A stretch of DNA of 13,016 bases from Bacteroidota bacterium (GTDB taxonomy: Bacteria > Bacteroidota > Bacteroidia > Bacteroidales > Paludibacteraceae), in the NCBI GenBank assembly GCA_021804525.1, contig JAJZHJ010000011.1, positions 1 to 13,016 of the forward strand, given 5' to 3'. Within the stretch, counting starts at the first letter, position 1. Each line of letters begins with the position of its first letter. The notes below the pieces were generated by a model that was given only the letters and a program-made list of their open reading frames with translations, was not told the DNA's origin and did not search any database. This document shows positions 1-6,302 of this stretch, in pieces. The position numbers were made by a program, and so were the translations under genes.

Positions 1-1047
1 CACCTGCAACCAAACGGTATTTTTTCGTGCTAAATCTGTGATAGTGCGATGTAATCCATCCGTTTTGATAGATGTAAATCCATTTCCGGTAGAATCTCCA
101 TCGATGAAACGAAAAGAATAAAAAGCAGATGCATTTACTTTTCCTTTTTTTAAAGTGATACCCATCCCCCGCATATAATTGTATTCATCGGTGGACGAGC
201 ATTTGCGAATGCCTGCATTTTGTGGTAAAACATTGATTACATCATTGGATTTGCTATAAGTCATTTCTGGATGAATGACAAGTCCTTGTCCAAAATTAGC
301 ACGAAAATTACCTATTACGAGCGATTTAATGATCCCTATGTCGATAAGCTGAAAATAGGCAGAATAATAATCAAATCCTTTATTATAGGCACCCCAAAAT
401 TGTTCACCAGCATCTTTTTCTGCAGTCAGTCCAATATCAATTTTATCACGATAGTGAAATGAATAACGCATGGAAAAATAATTGGGATCGCCAACATATT
501 TTTTATTTGTTGCCAATGCCAGTGAATCGTTAGTAGAAGGAGCATATCCTGCTTTTTGTTCCAAGGTTCGATCGGCTCGCCATAAAAATTCGTGTTTCCC
601 TTTTTTTAAAATGGTTGCTATTGATGGCAATCTTTGTGGAGCAGCATTAATGGTTCCTAATGTGACAAAAGGCAATATATTTCGGATAACAAATTCATCA
701 AACCCATCTACCAATTGCAATTCATACAACGATCGCATCGGTTTGTTGCGATAAAGATAATAAAGCAGACTTTCAATTTGCTGATCAGAAAGAAATTGTA
801 ATTTTTGCAACTCTTCTTTTGTTGTGTTGTTTAATTTGATTGGATTTTGCGAAAAATAATTCAAATCATCTTCAAGCGTGGTAAAATCAATATCGGTTTC
901 ACTGTTTGCCTCCATGTCCTCGTAAATGCGTGCAATGACTTCTGCTGTACTGTTTGCTTTACTCTGTCCATAGGCAGAAAACACAAATTGAAATAAAAAG
1001 CCACTTATCAACGTGATTGATTGAAGGATACGATTGAGATTCTTCAT
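1..1047 (-). CDS. Secreted helix-hairpin-helix (ComEA-like) protein with barrel-like C-terminal part, 3' end outside window
   Basis: An open frame runs from ATG at 1047 down to base 1 without a stop (349 codons visible), so the C-terminus is missing. Residues 1-27 form a signal peptide with a short basic start, a hydrophobic core and an AYGQ-type end. Residues about 70-128 fit the ComEA-type double helix-hairpin-helix pattern (IKLNNTTKEEL, then SLYELQLVDGF), but the glycine-rich hairpins are poorly kept: FLS and GFD stand where GIG is usual. From about residue 150 onward, alternating polar and aromatic stretches suggest an outer-membrane beta-barrel. Large HHH-plus-barrel proteins of this type are common unnamed proteins in Bacteroidetes. 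The gene follows the PorV/PorQ-like gene by 16 bp with no promoter between, so they are probably co-transcribed. A DNA-uptake or envelope role is only a guess. Confidence is high for the gene, moderate for the domain and low for function. Confidence 0.8.
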   Translation of the reverse strand, partial: MKNLNRILQSITLISGFLFQFVFSAYGQSKANSTAEVIARIYEDMEANSETDIDFTTLEDDLNYFSQNPIKLNNTTKEELQKLQFLSDQQIESLLYYLYRNKPMRSLYELQLVDGFDEFVIRNILPFVTLGTINAAPQRLPSIATILKKGKHEFLWRADRTLEQKAGYAPSTNDSLALATNKKYVGDPNYFSMRYSFHYRDKIDIGLTAEKDAGEQFWGAYNKGFDYYSAYFQLIDIGIIKSLVIGNFRANFGQGLVIHPEMTYSKSNDVINVLPQNAGIRKCSSTDEYNYMRGMGITLKKGKVNASAFYSFRFIDGDSTGNGFTSIKTDGLHRTITDLARKNTVWLQV

Positions 1048-1063
1048 ATATCTATTTTTCAGG

Positions 1064-1876
1064 CTAAAAAACGTATTGCAACCCACCAATCGAAGTGATT
1101 CCAAGAACGGGATGTCGTTCAAAATTTACGTTGACACGAAACTGATTCATCTTCACCCCTGCACCTAAGGTGGGAATAAAGGGAGATCCATAACCCCCTA
1201 AACGCATTGTTAGCATATCAACAGGTTGATATTCAAAACCAAAAGCCCACTGAATATTTGAATCAATCTCCTTCGTCAATTGGGTGAGACATACAAAATC
1301 TTTTGAAAACCGATAACTTGTCCCAATAGTAAAAACAGAAGGAATATTTTTTGTTACAAATTGATAATGAATATTTTGTCTTGTTGGATTAAATGCAGAA
1401 AAACCAATATAAAAATTTGGAGACACCTCCGATAATAGTCCTATTTGGACTAAAATAGCTCCTTTATTAACCGGTTCACGCGAAAATGAGGTGCTATAAT
1501 AATTGAACTGAATACCTAATGTTAATAATTTGTCAAATGTATGTGCTAGCGCTAGGCCAGCTAACATTTCAGAATAAGTGGAAAAGCCAAAATGAGAGAT
1601 AGCAATGCCTATTTTTATAGGGTTAATTGGAAATTGAATAGAAGCAGCCTCTGTTGATAACTCACTAACAGCGAACCGATTTTCAACTAACATGGCTATT
1701 TTTGTTTCGGTAATCTCTTCCAATACTGCTGGATTGTGAAAAGGAATCCAGTCGCCTTCGCGTGCTACTGAGGCATTACCTGCCGCATATGACTCTGGTA
1801 TGATCACATTAGACTGTGCCTGAATGTGTGACAGAAAAAAATTGAATCCCAACAGAATAATACATTTTTTCATCAT
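1064..1876 (-). CDS. PorV/PorQ-like outer-membrane beta-barrel protein
   Basis: This is a 270-residue protein with a signal peptide (MMKK start, hydrophobic core, SHIQAQ end near residue 21). The early mature part carries AAGNASVAREGDW followed by HNPAVL, the pattern seen in PorV/PorQ/FadL-like barrels of Bacteroidetes, where an Ala/Gly-rich turn precedes an Asn-Pro-Ala motif. The rest alternates amphipathic strands with turns and ends in an aromatic residue (GGLQYVF), as many outer-membrane barrels do. PorV and PorQ proper belong to the type IX secretion system and are usually longer, so I would not assign either symbol. ATG occurs at 1876 and 1873, and either could be the start. It is the first gene of a minus-strand pair with the HHH protein. 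A TATATTTG -7 element lies about 85 bp upstream. The barrel call is fairly secure; the substrate or partner is unknown. Confidence 0.75.
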   Translation of the reverse strand: MMKKCIILLGFNFFLSHIQAQSNVIIPESYAAGNASVAREGDWIPFHNPAVLEEITETKIAMLVENRFAVSELSTEAASIQFPINPIKIGIAISHFGFSTYSEMLAGLALAHTFDKLLTLGIQFNYYSTSFSREPVNKGAILVQIGLLSEVSPNFYIGFSAFNPTRQNIHYQFVTKNIPSVFTIGTSYRFSKDFVCLTQLTKEIDSNIQWAFGFEYQPVDMLTMRLGGYGSPFIPTLGAGVKMNQFRVNVNFERHPVLGITSIGGLQYVF

Positions 1877-2239
1877 GTCTTATTGTTATAACTCACATTT
1901 AATTTTATGCGTATTATTTCCCGTTATTGACAGTTTACATAAATATAAAAGTACATTGTGCAAATATAAATAATATAAATTACATACGATGCATTTCATC
2001 AAAATAAATTATCATTTTTTCCCTTTTGAGAAAAAGAGAATAGAGAAGTCAGCGACTAAAAGAGATAAAATTGAAGAAATCAAGTCCTAAAAAATACTTT
2101 TTGTTGGCAATAATAAGAGCCATTTGCGAAGCTATATTGAAACTAGAACTAGCAATTTAAGAATAAACTCTAACTATCAAATTGATTATCAATAGAGAAC
2201 AAATATATTATTGATTCCATTATATATTTTCGGTAAAAG
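1877..2239. other. AT-rich intergenic stretch with no convincing gene
   Basis: About 360 bases separate the divergent barrel gene and the tRNA-Met promoter. Apart from the -7 element at 1961-1968 I see only a 33-codon frame at 1989-2090 (plus strand), which has no ribosome site or recognisable motif, and a short palindrome ATTGATTATCAAT at 2181-2193. I see no RNA gene, and no repeat of the flanking genes. Confidence 0.5.
1961..1968 (-). promoter_or_regulatory. Putative -7 promoter element for the barrel/HHH pair
   Basis: On the minus strand this reads TATATTTG, a full match to the Bacteroidetes -7 consensus TAnnTTTG. No TTTG is found 19-21 bases further upstream, so the -33 half is weak. It would give a leader of roughly 75-80 nt before the start at 1876. 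Confidence 0.45.
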
Positions 2240-2270
2240 TTTGTCATAACGCAAAAAAGCACTATCTTTG
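2240..2270 (+). promoter_or_regulatory. Promoter of initiator tRNA-Met
   Basis: TTTG at 2240-2243, a 19-base spacer, then TATCTTTG at 2263-2270. This is a complete match to the Bacteroidetes sigma-ABfr promoter (TTTG, 19-21 bases, TAnnTTTG). The tRNA begins 12 bases after the -7 element, so transcription starts just before it. Confidence 0.88.
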
Positions 2271-2281
2271 TATCACAAAAT

Positions 2282-2354
2282 CGCGGAGTAGAGCAGTTGG
2301 TAGCTCGTCAGGCTCATAACCTGGAGGCCGATGGTTCGAGTCCATCCTCCGCAA
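2282..2354 (+). tRNA. Initiator tRNA-fMet (anticodon CAT)
   Basis: A cloverleaf of 73 nt can be drawn. The acceptor is CGCGGAG with CTCCGCA, the D arm GAGCAG...CTC, the anticodon loop CTCATAA with CAT at 2315-2317, and the T arm GATGG-TTCGAGT-CCATC; the discriminator is A. Position 1 is C facing A72, an unpaired end that is the hallmark of the bacterial initiator, so this is fMet rather than elongator Met or the Ile lysidine tRNA. CCA is not encoded; ACT follows. The anticodon stem reads TCAGG/CCTGG, so the pair at 29-41 is A-U and not the usual G-C. It has its own promoter and terminator. Confidence 0.95.
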
Positions 2355-2358
2355 CTCT

Positions 2359-2400
2359 AAACAGAAAAGGTTGTTTCATTTGAAACAACCTTTTCTGTTT
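2359..2400 (+). terminator. Intrinsic terminator of tRNA-fMet, possibly serving both strands
   Basis: A perfect 20-base inverted repeat (2359-2378 and 2381-2400) is separated by two bases and followed by more T residues and CC. The hairpin centre has the GGTTG/CAACC pairs and the foot is A/T rich, so a T run follows on the plus strand. The convergent recombinase gene stops at 2421, 20 bases away, so the same hairpin may end its transcript too, although the T run on that strand is shorter. Confidence 0.88.
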
Positions 2401-2420
2401 TTCCTTTCCCCACAACAATG

Positions 2421-3638
2421 TCATCTGATCCAAAACTTTTCCTTCAGAATTTGCATATCGTTACTTACCTTTAAATCCAGTATCTTGGCGTAATGCTGGG
2501 TTGTCTTGAGGTTTTTATGTCCGAGCATTTTAGAGACGCTTTCGATTGGGACACCATTGGAAAGTGTAACCGTTGTAGCAAACGTATGCCGTGCAATGTG
2601 AAAGGTCAATTCTTTATTGATTCCGCATAAATCGGCTATTTCTTTGAGATAACCATTCATTTTCTGATTGCTCAAAACAGGCAAAAGCTTTCCTTGGATA
2701 GCAACTTGTGGATGATCCCGGTATTTTTCCAAGATTGCAGAGGCAATGGGTAATATAGGGATATTAGACCGCGTATCGGTTTTTGTCCTATTAATAAATA
2801 TCCATCGTTCCCCATCAATTCCAATGCCGATGTTTCTGGTAGATAGCTTTTTTACATCCGCATACGCCAATCCGGTAAAACAACTGAACAGGAAAATATC
2901 TTTGACCTGATTCAATCTCTCCATGGAAAATTCTTTATTCAGCATGATTTCAATTTCTTCCATAGATAAAAATGCACGTTCAACTTCAACCATTTTACTT
3001 TTGTAGTTGATAAACGGATTTTTTTGAATCCATCCATTAGCCAAACAGATGCGAATAATCTTACCAAAATTCTTGATATACTTTGAGGTTGTATTCTGAC
3101 AGCATTTGCAAACTGATTTGAGGTAGAATTCGTAACTGGTTATGAATTCGTGATCAATCTTCCGTATGTCTATATCGGATATTTTGTACTTCCATTGAAG
3201 ATAATCAACAGTATGTTTTAATGAAGTTACATATCGAATATGTGTAGCGGGAGCGTAATCCTTTCCAATCAAGGCTTTAACCTCATCATTATGCTGTTTA
3301 AAGATCGCTACTAACAAGTGTTTGCGTTTTTCTATCCCTAATATTTTATTACGCATATTTTCAGCATTAACCTCCTCATCTTCGCGGATAAGTTGTTGCT
3401 GGTATTCATACATTTTGGCCTTTAGTGTGTCAAGATAAGTATTAACAGCTTTGGCTTCTGCACTGGTTCCTTTTATACGGTTGCCTTCAACCGACCATTT
3501 GTCGGGAGAGGTGTACCGCTTTGTTGACAATTCGATACGTTCGCTGTCAACAGTAACTCTGATGTAAATGGGGACTAACCCATCAGTTGTAGTTTTTGCT
3601 CTCTTTGCATAAAAGAGAATGGAAAGTTTTGCATTCAT
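2421..3638 (-). CDS. Tyrosine recombinase (phage/conjugative-transposon integrase family, Bacteroidetes type)
   Basis: This full-length protein of 405 residues has the three parts of Bacteroidetes integrases. An N-terminal arm-binding-like domain lies at about 1-95 (start MNAKLSILFYAKR, with the RYTSPDKW motif). A SAM-like core-binding domain lies at about 108-210, with a Cys cluster C177/C179/C180. The catalytic domain runs from about 222 on. Catalytic residues visible are K286 (RTKT), H347-x-x-R350 (HIARHTFAT), H374 (LGH) and the nucleophile Y383 (QHYAKI). The first conserved Arg of the family (TGLR) is replaced by Ala258 (TGLAYAD). Loss of this Arg also occurs in IntDOT of CTnDOT, so activity is not ruled out. 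No excisionase, relaxase or cargo gene is near. It lies between two intact tRNA genes, with its 3' end toward tRNA-fMet. It could be an element remnant or a resident recombinase acting elsewhere. Confidence 0.92.
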   Translation of the reverse strand: MNAKLSILFYAKRAKTTTDGLVPIYIRVTVDSERIELSTKRYTSPDKWSVEGNRIKGTSAEAKAVNTYLDTLKAKMYEYQQQLIREDEEVNAENMRNKILGIEKRKHLLVAIFKQHNDEVKALIGKDYAPATHIRYVTSLKHTVDYLQWKYKISDIDIRKIDHEFITSYEFYLKSVCKCCQNTTSKYIKNFGKIIRICLANGWIQKNPFINYKSKMVEVERAFLSMEEIEIMLNKEFSMERLNQVKDIFLFSCFTGLAYADVKKLSTRNIGIGIDGERWIFINRTKTDTRSNIPILPIASAILEKYRDHPQVAIQGKLLPVLSNQKMNGYLKEIADLCGINKELTFHIARHTFATTVTLSNGVPIESVSKMLGHKNLKTTQHYAKILDLKVSNDMQILKEKFWIR

Positions 3639-3661
3639 TTGTGGTAACCTTTTAGAGTGTT

Positions 3662-3693
3662 CAAAAATACTTTTTTCTTGTCTTCAATACAAG
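3662..3693 (-). promoter_or_regulatory. Putative promoter of the recombinase gene
   Basis: On the minus strand CTTG (3693-3690), a 20-base spacer and TATTTTTG (3669-3662) match the Bacteroidetes promoter with one change in the -33 element. The start codon at 3638 lies 23 bases past the -7 element, giving a short leader. Confidence 0.6.
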
Positions 3694-3695
3694 AT

Positions 3696-3796
3696 GTTCA
3701 ATTATTGAACTGCTTGATTATAAGTTATTTTTGAGCAAATTCGGTTACCCGGAGTTTTCCAATCTTTGGGTATCCGAAAGTATCTCCTAAAGATTG
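3696..3796. repeat. Cluster of inverted repeats upstream of the recombinase
   Basis: Three inverted repeats can be read. GTTCAAT and ATTGAAC flank one base at 3696-3710. TTCGGTTACCC (3740-3750) faces GGGTATCCGAA (3768-3778) with 10 of 11 bases paired. CAATCTTT (3760-3767) faces AAAGATTG (3789-3796), perfect. The second and third interlock: one arm of each lies in the loop of the other, so as RNA they would be alternative folds or a pseudoknot. They lie just upstream of the recombinase promoter. Operators, recombinase binding sites or a decayed att region are possible; the sequence does not decide. Confidence 0.5.
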
Positions 3797-3830
3797 ATTC
3801 TTATTGAATATTTTGACTATATCCAACAAT

Positions 3831-3866
3831 AAAAAAGCTCGCAAATGGTTGATTTTGCGAGCTTTT
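3831..3866 (-). terminator. Intrinsic terminator of tRNA-Ser
   Basis: On the minus strand, arms at 3866-3854 and 3845-3833 form a 13-bp hairpin with core GCTCGCAAA and an 8-base loop. The rightmost pairs merge into a run of six T (complement of 3836-3831). It lies 24 bases past the tRNA-Ser 3' end. Confidence 0.85.
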
Positions 3867-3889
3867 ATTATATTTTGAAATTGTATTTG

Positions 3890-3974
3890 CGGAGAGAAAG
3901 GGATTCGAACCCCTGGTACCTTGCGGTACAACGGTTTTCAAGACCGCCGCAATCGACCACTCTGCCATCTCTCC
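3890..3974 (-). tRNA. tRNA-Ser (anticodon TGA)
   Basis: This is an 85-nt class II tRNA. The acceptor is GGAGAGA/TCTCTCC with discriminator G, and the anticodon loop contains TGA (complement of 3938-3940) in GGTCTTGAAAACCG. A long variable arm, GTACC-GCAA-GGTAC, is typical of serine, and the T arm is AGGGG-TTCGAAT-CCCTT. It should read UCN codons. CCA is not encoded; CAA follows the discriminator. Both flanks have their own signals (promoter 3986-4017, terminator 3831-3866). Confidence 0.95.
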
Positions 3975-3985
3975 AAAAGTGCATG

Positions 3986-4017
3986 CAAAGATAACGTTCT
4001 TTTCTGAATCTTCCAAG
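3986..4017 (-). promoter_or_regulatory. Promoter of tRNA-Ser
   Basis: On the minus strand CTTG (4017-4014), 20 bases, then TATCTTTG (3993-3986). The -7 element is the same octamer as at tRNA-fMet and rnpA. The tRNA starts 12 bases downstream, the same distance as for tRNA-fMet. Confidence 0.82.
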
Positions 4018-4163
4018 CAGTGTTGATCGAAAACACAGACATTATTGCGACGTCACTTCGTGCGTCTCTATACTTTCGACTAAGAACATATTTTGCATTC
4101 TTGCTGCATCTTTGTTAATCTCTGTCAATGAAGCATCTGTAAATGTCATATCGAAAAAAACAG

Positions 4164-4171
4164 TATCTTTG
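4164..4171 (+). promoter_or_regulatory. Putative -7 promoter element of rnpA-yidD
   Basis: TATCTTTG, identical to the -7 elements of both tRNA genes here. It ends 16 bases before the ATG at 4188 and so fixes that ATG as the first one inside the transcript. No clear TTTG is found at the right distance upstream. Confidence 0.65.
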
Positions 4172-4187
4172 TGATAGAAAAAAAGCA

Positions 4188-4622
4188 ATGACAGAAACTA
4201 AAGATGATCATTTGACAAGACTGCCTATGCAGCACCCTTGCTCACTTTCGAAGGCAGAACGTTTAACCGGAGAGAAAAATGTACAGCATTTGTTTGTAGA
4301 AGGCAAATCGTTGATTGTTTTTCCATTGCGCGTTGTTTTCCTGCCAAATTATACCCAAACCGTGCCTATTAGAGTGCTTTTTAGCGTGCCCAAACGTCGA
4401 TTTAAAAGAGCAAATAAGCGTAATCTGTTGAGGAGACGCATAAAAGAGGCTTACCGTTTAAACAAACAGCTGTTGCACGAGTCATCAATACAGTCAACAT
4501 TTGCACAAATGATTGCCTTTACGTACATTGCAAATGAACTTTTACCGTTTTCGCTGATCGAAAAAAAGATGCAAGAAGCGTTACGCATATTACAAGAAAC
4601 ATGGGCGAAAAATGCTGTATGA
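4188..4622 (+). CDS. rnpA: Ribonuclease P protein component
   Basis: This is the protein subunit of RNase P, which with the catalytic RNA trims the 5' leader of tRNA precursors. The protein has 144 residues from the chosen start, near the usual 110-140. The family signature is plain: [15 protein letters not shown] followed by [14 protein letters not shown], the basic RNR helix that contacts the RNA. The N-terminal LSKAERLTG is the usual entry into the central cleft. The frame stays open upstream to an ATG at 4143, but a promoter -7 element at 4164-4171 lies inside that extension, and the extra 15 residues have no family counterpart, so I prefer 4188. The stop lies downstream of an in-frame overlap with a possible longer yidD. 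The usual partner rpmH is not next to it. Confidence 0.92.
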   Translation: MTETKDDHLTRLPMQHPCSLSKAERLTGEKNVQHLFVEGKSLIVFPLRVVFLPNYTQTVPIRVLFSVPKRRFKRANKRNLLRRRIKEAYRLNKQLLHESSIQSTFAQMIAFTYIANELLPFSLIEKKMQEALRILQETWAKNAV

Positions 4623-4683
4623 ACTGATTTCTATTTTTTATTTTCCGACATTGAAACAACTACTTGACTTTTTATTGCAAGGG

Positions 4684-4905
4684 ATGAAATATATTTTATC
4701 GTGGCTTCTACTTCTGCCAATTTATTTTTATCGCTATGTTATCTCCCCCATCAAGCCACCAACCTGTCGCTATACTCCGACCTGCTCGCAATATGCTGTG
4801 GAAGCAATACAAAAACATGGACCTTTTAAAGGTCTTGTTTTGGCAATAAAACGTGTATTGAGATGTCATCCATGGGGTGGCCATGGCTATGATCCGGTGC
4901 CTTAA
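4684..4905 (+). CDS. yidD: Membrane protein insertion efficiency factor YidD
   Basis: This is a small membrane-associated protein that helps insertion of membrane proteins with YidC/Sec in other bacteria. At 73 residues from ATG 4684 it matches the usual 70-85. It has a hydrophobic amphipathic N-terminus ([17 protein letters not shown]), the signature [19 protein letters not shown] with three conserved Cys in the protein (C28, C35 and C52, the last in RCHPWGG), and the conserved end HGYDPVP. A longer form from ATG 4612 would overlap rnpA by 11 bases and add 24 residues without family support. An AAGGG just before 4684 also favours the short form. The rnpA-yidD order is conserved widely, and the two are almost certainly one transcript. 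Confidence 0.92.
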   Translation: MKYILSWLLLLPIYFYRYVISPIKPPTCRYTPTCSQYAVEAIQKHGPFKGLVLAIKRVLRCHPWGGHGYDPVP

Positions 4906-5047
4906 GGTGATATAAGGAACGCAATGGAGTATGCAAACATCCCTGGTTATTGTCTTTAATCATCTCATAAACAAACAATTCGTATTTATTATGAAAGGGA
5001 TTATTCATTTTTAACCACATGAAAGGATATGTTATTAGGAAGGACGA

Positions 5048-5055
5048 TACTTTTG
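5048..5055 (+). promoter_or_regulatory. Possible -7 element for the moxR-bat operon
   Basis: TACTTTTG fits TAnnTTTG, but no -33 TTTG lies at the expected distance. If used, it would give moxR a leader of about 140 nt. The 295-base gap after yidD holds no convincing gene and no clear terminator. Confidence 0.35.
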
Positions 5056-5200
5056 CTATGAGACTAAACAGTTAAATGTGTTATAGATTATTTCATTGAT
5101 AATCACAAGAATACATGATTTAAGACTGTTTATGCAACCGTGAAATGTTAAAACCAAAGCGACAATAAAAGAATCTCCACATAAACATTTATTTACAAGT

Positions 5201-6196
5201 ATGAATCCAACAGTTGATATTAGAGAGCTTAATGAGCGCATTGAAAAGCAAAGTGCGTTTGTAGACACCTTGACAATGGGTATGAATCAAGTCATCGTAG
5301 GTCAAAAACACTTAGTAGAATCCTTGTTAATCGGTTTGCTTTCCGATGGTCATATCTTATTGGAAGGAGTGCCTGGTTTGGCAAAAACATTAGCCATTAA
5401 AACATTGGCTAAATTGGTTGATGCAAATTATAGTCGTATCCAGTTTACTCCTGATTTGTTACCAGCCGATGTAATTGGAACAATGATTTACAGTCAAAAA
5501 AAGGAAGAATTTGCTATCAAAAAAGGGCCTATCTTTTCGCATTTTATTTTAGCAGATGAAATTAACCGAGCTCCGGCAAAAGTACAAAGCGCCTTGCTCG
5601 AAGCCATGCAGGAACGACAAGTCACCATTGGAGATCATACATTTAAACTTGAAGAACCGTTTTTGGTGTTGGCAACCGAAAACCCAATTGAGCAAGAAGG
5701 AACTTATCCATTGCCTGAAGCTCAAGTTGACCGGTTTATGCTAAAGGTAATCATCACCTATCCAAAAAAAGAAGAAGAAAAATCCATTATCCGGCTCAAC
5801 ATGTTAGAATCATTGCCTGAAGTGAAGCCACTTATTAAGCCGGAAGAAATTGTTGCTGCGCGCAATGTGGTGCGTGAAGTATACGTTGACGAAAAAATCG
5901 AACGTTATATTGTTGACATTGTTTTTGCTACACGCTTTCCTGATGAATATGGCATTAAAAACCTCACCAATATGATTGCCTATGGTGGATCGCCTCGTGC
6001 TTCCATCAGCCTTGCCATGGCTTCGAAAGCATACGCTTTTATTAAACGCAGAGGCTATGTCATTCCTGAAGATGTTCGTGCGGTTTGTTATGACGTATTG
6101 CGACATCGTATCGGTTTAAGCTACGAAGCAGAAGCTAACAATCTCACTTCGGAAGAAATCATTAGTGAAGTATTAAATGCTGTCGAAGTACCGTAA
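5201..6196 (+). CDS. MoxR-family AAA+ ATPase
   Basis: This is a cytoplasmic ATPase of the MoxR branch, thought to act as a chaperone-like motor with vWA proteins. At 331 residues it is of standard length. Walker A is GVPGLAKT at 56-63, Walker B is ILADE at 116-120 followed by the family run INRAPAKVQSALLEAMQE, and sensor 1 is ATEN at 158-161, followed by QEGTYPLPEAQVDRF. A C-terminal lid with GGSPRAS follows. All key residues for ATP binding and hydrolysis are present. It heads the Bat cluster: a DUF58 gene follows after 106 bp and the vWA genes batA and batB lie beyond. The start ATG 5201 gives a normal N-terminus (NPTVDIRELNERIEK). In Bacteroides this gene is sometimes called batI or moxR; I leave the symbol blank. 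Confidence 0.95.
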   Translation: MNPTVDIRELNERIEKQSAFVDTLTMGMNQVIVGQKHLVESLLIGLLSDGHILLEGVPGLAKTLAIKTLAKLVDANYSRIQFTPDLLPADVIGTMIYSQKKEEFAIKKGPIFSHFILADEINRAPAKVQSALLEAMQERQVTIGDHTFKLEEPFLVLATENPIEQEGTYPLPEAQVDRFMLKVIITYPKKEEEKSIIRLNMLESLPEVKPLIKPEEIVAARNVVREVYVDEKIERYIVDIVFATRFPDEYGIKNLTNMIAYGGSPRASISLAMASKAYAFIKRRGYVIPEDVRAVCYDVLRHRIGLSYEAEANNLTSEEIISEVLNAVEVP

Positions 6197-6242
6197 TTTA
6201 TTTTCCGGTGATAGGTAAGTTCAGAATAGACATAGATGAAGA

Positions 6243-6250
6243 TATTTTTG
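6243..6250 (+). promoter_or_regulatory. Possible internal -7 element between moxR and the DUF58 gene
   Basis: TATTTTTG fits TAnnTTTG and lies 52 bases before the DUF58 start, within the largest gap inside the cluster. The -33 half is not recognisable, so it may be a chance match. Confidence 0.3.
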
Positions 6251-6302
6251 CACTCGAATTTACTGTTCGGTTGATGATTGCAATTTTTTATAGCAAAGCA
6301 GA

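Noticed and set aside
271..754. Plus-strand frames of 63 and 90 codons
   Set aside because: Both lie opposite the long minus-strand HHH gene, whose translation is coherent across the whole stretch.
1064..1876. Assignment of the barrel as PorV or PorQ of the type IX secretion system
   Set aside because: The general pattern fits, but the protein is shorter and no other secretion gene is near, so only the superfamily is called.
1989..2090. 33-codon frame on the plus strand in the gap before tRNA-fMet
   Set aside because: It has no ribosome site or family motif and its composition matches the AT-rich, Lys-rich background. It is too short to support alone.
3725..4016. Two minus-strand frames of about 70 codons
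   Set aside because: They run through the tRNA-Ser gene, its terminator and promoter; tRNA genes commonly give such open frames.
4049..4066. Small hairpin GACG-T-CAC with GTG-CGTC between tRNA-Ser and rnpA
   Set aside because: Seven pairs with a bulge, no T run after it, and no reading as a terminator or operator; probably chance.
5961..6250. CTnDOT-like attB cores of the form GTAnnTTTGC near -7 elements in this window
   Set aside because: Near matches occur at several promoter -7 elements because the two consensus sequences overlap; they do not mark integration sites here.
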